Shown: piece after piece, positions 1-6,980 of the stretch | Position numbering within the stretch: the first letter of the stretch is position 1 | Layout of the letters: every line of letters begins with the position of its first letter | Assembly (NCBI GenBank): GCA_003538525.1 | Contig: DPRZ01000070.1 | Location: 1 to 6,980 of the forward strand | Direction: 5' to 3' | Length of the DNA stretch: 6,980 bases | Origin: Neisseriales bacterium | GTDB taxonomy: Bacteria > Pseudomonadota > Gammaproteobacteria > Burkholderiales > UBA11063 | The notes under the pieces: model-generated | Told to the model about the DNA's origin: nothing | Databases searched by the model: none | The model's input: the letters and a program-made list of their open reading frames with translations, nothing else | Made by a program: the position numbers and the translations under genes

Positions 1-72
1 CTTCTGGAGCAGATGCTTCAACAACAGGAGCAGATGCTTCTGGAGCAGATGCTTCAACAGCAGGAGCAGATG
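1..72. repeat. Tandem repeat, two 36-base units in the lipoprotein gene
   Basis: Bases 1-36 and 37-72 are identical except for one base (A at 24, G at 60), giving 35 of 36 matches. The unit is a multiple of three and encodes a 12-residue block of the type EASAPEASAPVV. A more degenerate continuation with the GGAGCAGATGCT core runs to about base 97. The array reaches the left edge, so the copy number is unknown. Confidence 0.9.
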
Positions 73-190
73 CTGCTGCAGCAGGAGCAGATGCTTCTGT
101 AGCAGAAGCGTTAGCTGATGCAGAACCCGCATCATGTGAACATGCAGCCAAAGACAAACCAGCAACTAAAACAACTAATAATTTTTTCAT
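1..190 (-). CDS. Ala/Ser/Pro/Glu-rich lipoprotein, N-terminal part (cut by window edge)
   Basis: The first 63 codons are visible; the frame is still open at the window edge. The start ATG (188-190) is preceded by a GAAAGGT Shine-Dalgarno at a normal distance. The protein opens with MKKLLVVLVAGLSLAAC, a lipoprotein signal peptide: two lysines, a hydrophobic core and a lipobox ending at Cys17. Ser18 after the cysteine, rather than Asp, fits sorting to the outer membrane. From about residue 21 the chain is low-complexity, made of Ala, Ser, Pro, Glu and Val with recurring EASAP blocks, encoded by a 36-base tandem repeat. Such tracts usually act as extended periplasmic linkers, but any folded domain would lie outside the window and the function is unknown. 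It follows atpC by 113 bases and appears to have its own promoter, so it is probably not part of the ATP synthase machinery. Confidence is high that it is a lipoprotein; its role is not known. Confidence 0.85.
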   Translation of the reverse strand, partial: MKKLLVVLVAGLSLAACSHDAGSASANASATEASAPAAAASAPAVEASAPEASAPVVEASAPE

Positions 191-242
191 ATTTTTACCT
201 TTCAAATTAAATTTTTGTGTATCTTAAATAATACCTTACCAA

Positions 243-300
243 TTATTGTAACATAAGTACTTCATTTTTCGCAAAATTAAATTCACCTACATTACAATAA
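243..300 (-). terminator. Stem-loop after atpC, candidate operon 3' end
   Basis: Three bases after the atpC stop codon, minus-strand RNA can form 17 consecutive pairs between 284-300 and 243-259: 13 Watson-Crick pairs and 4 G-U wobbles. Nine pairs at the base of the stem are perfect (TTATTGTAA with TTACAATAA). The 24-base apical region can form an inner hairpin, ATTTT-GCGA-AAAAT, with a GNRA-type loop. The stem has only two G-C pairs and no clean U-run follows, so it is not a textbook intrinsic terminator. It could instead be a 3'-end or mRNA-stabilising structure. It overlaps the -10 box of the downstream promoter. Confidence 0.45.
245..274 (-). promoter_or_regulatory. Sigma70-type promoter for the lipoprotein gene
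   Basis: On the minus strand there is a -35 box TTGCGA (269-274, 4 of 6 matches to TTGACA), an 18-base spacer, and a -10 box TACAAT (245-250, 5 of 6 matches to TATAAT). A TG one base upstream of the -10 box (252-253) makes it an extended -10. Transcription would begin near base 238, leaving a leader of about 48 bases before the lipoprotein ATG. This is a pattern match only. Confidence 0.55.
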
Positions 301-303
301 ATT

Positions 304-738
304 TTAACTGCGTCGCGATTGTTTATGTAAATAATCAACAGCTTTTAATTGCGCAATAATCATCTCAAGCGCGGCATATGCTTTAACATCATCACGATCC
401 ATGCTTGCCGTAGAGCGTTTAAGCCGCTCTTCTGCAATACGTTTCTCTTCTAACAGTTTGGCTTGATCTAAGCTATCAGTACGCTCTACCACATCAGCAA
501 GAACCGTAACCTTGTTACCTTGAACCTCCAAAAAACCACCAGAAATAACATAAACTAAATGCATTTCTTTTTGTGGTAATTTGACACGGATCAATCCAGG
601 ATTAAGCTTAGTAATTAATGGAATATGGCGCGGATAAATACCAATTTCCCCTTCTGAGCCAGGAGCTATAACAAACTCCACCTCACCAGAAAAAATTTGT
701 TCTTCCGAACTAACCAAATCGACTTGCATCGTAGTCAT
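304..738 (-). CDS. atpC: F1Fo ATP synthase subunit epsilon
   Basis: Epsilon is the small F1 subunit that binds gamma, links the shaft to the c ring and can inhibit ATP hydrolysis through its C-terminal helices. The 144 residues are close to the usual 135-140. Residues 1-88 are the beta-sandwich domain, with the conserved loop around GEIGIYPRHIPL (30-41) and the SGG turn near 66-68. Residues about 89-135 form the two-helix C-terminal domain, rich in Glu, Lys and Arg. The start ATG at 736-738 lies four bases after a GGGGG Shine-Dalgarno. A second Met at codon 4 is possible, but its 13-base spacing from that site is poor. The gene begins 10 bases after the atpD stop and is the last of the operon. 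Its C-terminus (HKQSRRS) is basic and slightly longer than in E. coli. Confidence 0.97.
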   Translation of the reverse strand: MTTMQVDLVSSEEQIFSGEVEFVIAPGSEGEIGIYPRHIPLITKLNPGLIRVKLPQKEMHLVYVISGGFLEVQGNKVTVLADVVERTDSLDQAKLLEEKRIAEERLKRSTASMDRDDVKAYAALEMIIAQLKAVDYLHKQSRRS

Positions 739-748
739 AATGCCCCCA

Positions 749-2152
<1,404 letters not shown>

Positions 2153-2155
2153 TTA

Positions 2156-3028
2156 CTAAACTGCTGCAGCACCAGAACAGATTTCTGATAATTCTTTCGT
2201 AATTGCAGCTTGACGAGATTTATTATATGCCAAACTTAACTCGTGAATTGCTTCACCAGCATTATCTGTTGCAGAACGCATTGCAATCATTCGCGCGGCT
2301 TGCTCAGCTGCCATATTATCAGCTACGCATTGATAAATAACCGATTCAATATAACGACGAACTAATTGATCCAATACTTCTTCAGCAGATGGCTCATACA
2401 AATAATCCCACGGCATTTTACTGTCTAATTTTAGATCTCGATCGCTCAACGGTAAAATTTGTTCAAAAATTGGTTGCTGTTTCATGGTATTTACAAATTG
2501 AGAGTAAATTACATAAACCGCATCTAATTTTTGTTCATAAAATCCTCTGAAAATACCCGTCAATGGACCAATCAATTTTTCCATTTTCGGAATATCACCA
2601 AGACCAACTGCCGAGCTAACCAGATTTGTTTTTAAGCGTTTTGCAGCGACTAAGCCTTTTTGACCTAAAGTACTAACTTCAACTTCAACTCCATGGCTAG
2701 TATATTCACGCAGCTTCTCATTAAAAAGTTTTACTGCATTTGTATTTAAACCGCCACACAAACCTTTATCAGCTGTTATTAGTATAATACCAACTCGCTT
2801 GATCTCTTTAGGATCGCGTAAAAATGGCGAAGTTAATCTAGCACTAGGATTAATCTGCGCTAAATGTGCCATTACTTCGCGCACTTTTTCCGCATAAGGT
2901 CGAGCTTGCCGCATCCGTTCCTGAGTTTTACGCATTTTTGATGTTGAAACCATTTGCATCGCACGCGTAATTTTTTGAGTGTTTTGCACACTCTTAATTT
3001 TGGTTCGGATTTCTTTACCAGCAGCCAT
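2156..3028 (-). CDS. atpG: F1Fo ATP synthase subunit gamma (central shaft)
   Basis: Gamma is the rotating shaft whose asymmetric coiled coil drives conformational change in the beta subunits. It is 290 residues against 287 in E. coli. The N-terminal helix has the signature KEIRTKIKSVQNTQKITRAM (5-24) and Met24, equivalent to the well-studied E. coli Met23. The central Rossmann-like domain contains ADKGLCGGLNTN (86-97). The C-terminal helix carries the family signature ARMIAMRSATDNAGE followed by YNKSRQAAITKELSEI, and the protein ends in GAAAV. The ATG at 3026-3028 follows a strong AAGGAGAT Shine-Dalgarno. It lies 30 bases after atpA and 24 before atpD, as expected for the operon. No anomalies were seen. 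Confidence 0.98.
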   Translation of the reverse strand: MAAGKEIRTKIKSVQNTQKITRAMQMVSTSKMRKTQERMRQARPYAEKVREVMAHLAQINPSARLTSPFLRDPKEIKRVGIILITADKGLCGGLNTNAVKLFNEKLREYTSHGVEVEVSTLGQKGLVAAKRLKTNLVSSAVGLGDIPKMEKLIGPLTGIFRGFYEQKLDAVYVIYSQFVNTMKQQPIFEQILPLSDRDLKLDSKMPWDYLYEPSAEEVLDQLVRRYIESVIYQCVADNMAAEQAARMIAMRSATDNAGEAIHELSLAYNKSRQAAITKELSEICSGAAAV

Positions 3029-3058
3029 TTTATCTCCTTGTGAAAAAGCAGCTAAATA

Positions 3059-4600
3059 TTAAACCGCAAAAGTAGTTTTAAACTCATTAAGCGCTTTAAC
3101 TAAAACTTGCTCATCATCTTTTGATAATTCACCTGATGCCTCAACACGAGCTAACATTTCCGCACAGTTTGCTTGAGAATACGACAAGAAGCCTGACTCA
3201 AAAGCTAGTGCTTTCTCAACAGAAATATCATCATATGTGCCATTATTAATAGCAAACAACGTCAATGCCATTTCAGAGACTTTTAATGGTGAATATTGTT
3301 TTTGTTTCATTAATTCAGTTACAACTTGACCATGACGTAATTGCTTACGCGTTGCATCATCTAAGTCAGACGCAAATTGAGCAAATGCAGCTAATTCACG
3401 ATATTGAGCTAATGCCAAGCGAATACTACCACCTTGTTTTTTAATTACTTTGGTTTGCGCTGCACCACCAACCCGAGATACCGAAACCCCTGGATTCATA
3501 GCTGGGCGAATCCCAGAATTAAATAAATCAGTTTCTAAGAAAATCTGACCATCTGTAATTGAAATAACATTGGTTGGAACAAATGCAGATACATCGCCAG
3601 CTTGGGTTTCAATAATCGGTAACGCAGTTAATGAACCAGTTTTACCTTTTACCGCACCATCAGTGATTTTTTCTACATAGTGTGCATTAACTCGTGATGC
3701 ACGCTCTAATAAACGAGAATGTAAATAAAATACATCTCCAGGATAAGCTTCACGACCTGGTGGACGGCGTAATAATAATGAAATTTGACGATATGCTACC
3801 GCTTGTTTTGATAAATCATCATAAACAATCAATGCATCTTCACCAATATCACGGAAGTATTCTCCCATTGAGCAACCTGCATAAGGTGCTAAATATTGTA
3901 ATGCAGCTGATTCTGATGCAGTTGCAGCAACTACGATAGTATGAGCTAAAGCACCATGATCTTCAAGTTTACTAACCACATTTGCAATTGATGAAGCTTT
4001 TTGACCAATAGCAACATAAACGCAAATAATGCCTGTACCCTTTTGATTGATAATTGCATCTAACGCAACCGCAGTTTTACCTGTTTGACGATCTCCAATA
4101 ATCAATTCACGTTGTCCACGTCCAATAGGCACCATTGCATCAATAGCTTTAAGACCAGTTTGTAATGGTTGACTAACTGATTGACGTTCAATCACCCCTG
4201 GAGCAACTTTCTCTACAGGCGCTGTTAACTTCGCATTAATTGGACCTTTTCCATCAATTGGGCGACCTAATGCATCAACCACACGGCCCACTAATTCAGG
4301 ACCAACAGGAACCTCAAGAATACGACCAGTACAAGATACTTCATCGCCCTCAGTAATATGTTCATAGTCACCAAGAACAATCGCGCCAACTGAATCACGC
4401 TCCAAGTTCATTGCCATACCATAAACATTTCCAGGAAATAGTAACATTTCCCCTTGCATAACTTCTGATAAACCGTAGATACGAACAATACCGTCAGTTA
4501 CAGAAACAACTGTTCCTTTACTGCGATAGTCACTGCTATTTTGCGTGCCGTCGATCTTCGATTTAATTATATCACTAATTTCAGAAGGATTTAATTGCAT
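3059..4600 (-). CDS. atpA: F1Fo ATP synthase subunit alpha
   Basis: Alpha alternates with beta in the F1 hexamer, binds non-catalytic nucleotide and supplies the arginine finger to each catalytic site. It is 513 residues, the same as E. coli. The N-terminal MQLNPSEIS segment, which contacts delta, is followed by a beta-barrel to about residue 95. The nucleotide domain has Walker A GDRQTGKT (169-176, with Lys175 and Thr176) and a Walker B region LIVYDD (257-262). Arginine finger Arg376 lies in SVSRVGG (373-379). Ile252 stands in FRDIGED, where Arg is common; this position varies in the family. The C-terminal region from about 460 ([13 protein letters not shown], ending TTFAV) looks more betaproteobacterial than enteric. 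The ATG follows a GAGGAG Shine-Dalgarno seven bases away. It is 15 bases downstream of atpH and 30 upstream of atpG. Confidence 0.99.
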   Translation of the reverse strand: MQLNPSEISDIIKSKIDGTQNSSDYRSKGTVVSVTDGIVRIYGLSEVMQGEMLLFPGNVYGMAMNLERDSVGAIVLGDYEHITEGDEVSCTGRILEVPVGPELVGRVVDALGRPIDGKGPINAKLTAPVEKVAPGVIERQSVSQPLQTGLKAIDAMVPIGRGQRELIIGDRQTGKTAVALDAIINQKGTGIICVYVAIGQKASSIANVVSKLEDHGALAHTIVVAATASESAALQYLAPYAGCSMGEYFRDIGEDALIVYDDLSKQAVAYRQISLLLRRPPGREAYPGDVFYLHSRLLERASRVNAHYVEKITDGAVKGKTGSLTALPIIETQAGDVSAFVPTNVISITDGQIFLETDLFNSGIRPAMNPGVSVSRVGGAAQTKVIKKQGGSIRLALAQYRELAAFAQFASDLDDATRKQLRHGQVVTELMKQKQYSPLKVSEMALTLFAINNGTYDDISVEKALAFESGFLSYSQANCAEMLARVEASGELSKDDEQVLVKALNEFKTTFAV

Positions 4601-4615
4601 GAATCGCTCCTCTTT

Positions 4616-5152
4616 TTATTTAGTAAGTTGGGTAGCTAAATCATTTAGCCGACCCTTAACGGATCCATCAATAACTTTGTCATTGATAGTAACTTTAACC
4701 CCAGCTAATAGTTCTGGATTAATCACCACGGTAGCCGTAATTGATTTGCCAAATTTTTTAGACAATAGCTGTTCAAAATCTTGTTTTTCTGATTGACTCA
4801 TCGCATAAGCTGATTCAATTATCGCATCACCACGCTTTTGATCTTCTAAAATCAACTCGCGGAAAATTTGATAAATTTCATCTAATACTAGAATACGATT
4901 ATTTTCTACTAAAACTTTAATAAAATTCATAACTTCTTGCGAAGCATTATTTTTTAATACTGTTTTAATTATACTCATAATCTCTAAATCATCGACTTTA
5001 GGATTATTTAATATGCTTGCAAAATCTTGATTTATTGTTATTTGCTGAAGTTCAGATAAAGTTTCTAACCAAAGTTTTTCGCTTTTCTGTTGTTTCGCAA
5101 TATTAAATAAAGCTTGTGCATAAGGATGAGCAATAACACTCAATTCAGCCAT
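4616..5152 (-). CDS. atpH: F1Fo ATP synthase subunit delta (stator link)
   Basis: Delta (the homologue of mitochondrial OSCP) sits on top of F1 and ties alpha to the b-subunit stalk so that the head does not rotate. It is 178 residues against 177 in E. coli. The N-terminal six-helix domain opens with the family pattern AHPYAQALFNIA (8-19). The C-terminal signature runs NPELLAGVKVTINDKVIDGS and then VKGRLNDLA near 144-173. The ATG at 5150-5152 lies only five bases after the atpF stop, so the best Shine-Dalgarno (GGAG, 5164-5167) is within the end of atpF. Its 11-base spacing is somewhat long, which suggests translational coupling to atpF. The sequence is less conserved than alpha or beta, as is usual for this subunit, but the two end signatures make the call firm. 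Confidence 0.97.
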   Translation of the reverse strand: MAELSVIAHPYAQALFNIAKQQKSEKLWLETLSELQQITINQDFASILNNPKVDDLEIMSIIKTVLKNNASQEVMNFIKVLVENNRILVLDEIYQIFRELILEDQKRGDAIIESAYAMSQSEKQDFEQLLSKKFGKSITATVVINPELLAGVKVTINDKVIDGSVKGRLNDLATQLTK

Positions 5153-5157
5153 GATGC

Positions 5158-5628
5158 TTATAACTCCGCTTTAAGTTGAGCTAAAATTTTCTCATGTTGT
5201 GATTGATTAATTTCTGCACGTAAAACTTGTTCAGCACCACGCACCACAAGTCCAGAAACTTGCAAACGTAGTTCTTCCTTCATGCGCACAAAATCTTGTT
5301 CAATCTGAGCTTTAGCATCAGCAATAATTTTGTCACTTTCATGACGTGCTCGTTCTTTTGAATCCTCGATAATTTGATTTGATCTTTTTTCCGCATTAGC
5401 AATAATTTCACCAGCCCGCATTTGAATTTTTTTCAACTCGGCAGCTACATTAGCTTCGGCATCCAACAAATGTTGTTTACCTTTTTCTGCGGCAGACAAA
5501 CCATCAGCAATTCGACTAGCGCGCTCATCTAACATTCCGTTAATTGGCGGCCAAACAAATTTCATCGTAAAGACAACTAATAAAATAAAAGTTATCATTT
5601 CTCCAAGGATTGTTGCATTAATATTCAC
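5158..5628 (-). CDS. atpF: F1Fo ATP synthase subunit b (peripheral stalk)
   Basis: Subunit b forms the dimeric outer stalk that anchors delta and F1 to subunit a in the membrane. At 156 residues it equals the E. coli protein. One N-terminal membrane segment (about 5-25) is followed by the conserved KFVWPP (23-28) and Arg36 in DERASRIADGL, matching E. coli Arg36. The rest is a long charged helix rich in Ala, Glu and Lys that forms the right-handed coiled coil. The start codon is GTG (5626-5628), placed by a strong AAGGAGAT Shine-Dalgarno seven bases upstream and by alignment with the usual MNINATI start; no better ATG fits. It lies 30 bases after atpE and 5 before atpH. The GTG start and a small hairpin over its Shine-Dalgarno may lower b synthesis relative to c. 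Confidence 0.97.
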   Translation of the reverse strand: MNINATILGEMITFILLVVFTMKFVWPPINGMLDERASRIADGLSAAEKGKQHLLDAEANVAAELKKIQMRAGEIIANAEKRSNQIIEDSKERARHESDKIIADAKAQIEQDFVRMKEELRLQVSGLVVRGAEQVLRAEINQSQHEKILAQLKAEL

Positions 5629-5629
5629 G

Positions 5630-5640
5630 AGGAATCTCCT
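5630..5640 (-). promoter_or_regulatory. Mini-hairpin over the atpF Shine-Dalgarno
   Basis: The minus-strand leader reads AGGAGATTCCTCGTG. AGGA (5637-5640) can pair with TCCT (5630-5633) across a three-base loop, covering the ribosome-binding site just before the GTG start. With four pairs, two of them G-C, it is a marginal structure. It would be consistent with reduced translation of the two-copy b subunit. The effect is inferred. Confidence 0.3.
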
Positions 5641-5658
5641 TAAATATTAATAGATTAA

Positions 5659-5977
<319 letters not shown>

Positions 5978-5986
5978 CCGTAAACT

Positions 5987-6980
<994 letters not shown>

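Noticed and set aside
1..100. CRISPR array, suggested by regularly repeated bases
   Set aside because: The repeats are contiguous without unique spacers, and they lie in frame within a lipoprotein coding sequence.
3694..3939. 81-residue open frame on the plus strand inside atpA
   Set aside because: It is antisense to the conserved nucleotide domain of alpha, with low-complexity His, Leu and Met content and no plausible start signals.
4545..4796. 83-residue open frame on the plus strand across the atpH-atpA junction
   Set aside because: It overlaps two firm genes on the other strand, and its composition simply reflects their reverse complement. No family resemblance was seen.

Overview
The window is almost entirely one bacterial F1Fo ATP synthase operon, read on the minus strand, so the gene order runs from right to left: atpI (only its C-terminal end is inside the window), atpB, atpE, atpF, atpH, atpA, atpG, atpD, atpC. 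This is the classic I-B-E-F-H-A-G-D-C proteobacterial order. All eight structural subunits are complete, with the expected lengths and intact key residues. The gaps between genes are 5 to 40 bases, and each gene has a recognisable Shine-Dalgarno sequence, so the genes almost certainly share one mRNA.

The proteins resemble remembered Beta- and Gammaproteobacterial subunits. The alpha and beta catalytic motifs fall at the same residue numbers as in E. coli, and b has the same length of 156 residues. Several stretches of alpha and beta look slightly more betaproteobacterial. The DNA is AT-rich, with third codon positions mostly A or T, which suggests an AT-rich, perhaps host-associated, proteobacterium. 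I cannot name a genus from sequence alone. The c subunit lacks the Na+-ligand pattern, so the enzyme is predicted to couple to protons.

Layout: 1-190 is the start of a small Ala/Ser/Pro/Glu-rich lipoprotein gene cut by the left edge, with a 36-base tandem repeat. 191-303 is a 113-base intergenic region that holds a predicted 17-bp stem-loop just after atpC and, overlapping it, a sigma70-type promoter for the lipoprotein. 304-4600 encodes F1 subunits epsilon, beta, gamma and alpha. 4616-5152 encodes delta, the stator link. 5158-6763 encodes Fo subunits b, c and a. 6777-6980 is the end of atpI. No stretch of more than 300 bases lacks a gene.

How the genes work together: a, b2 and the c ring form the membrane proton channel and rotor. 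Gamma and epsilon form the shaft, alpha3beta3 makes ATP, and delta plus b2 hold the head still. The untranslated signals appear to match subunit need: a U-rich tract precedes atpE (the many-copy c subunit), while atpF (two-copy b) has a GTG start and a Shine-Dalgarno inside a small hairpin.

I found no new defence, mobile or RNA system. The points worth a second look are small regulatory structures and the repeat-bearing lipoprotein.
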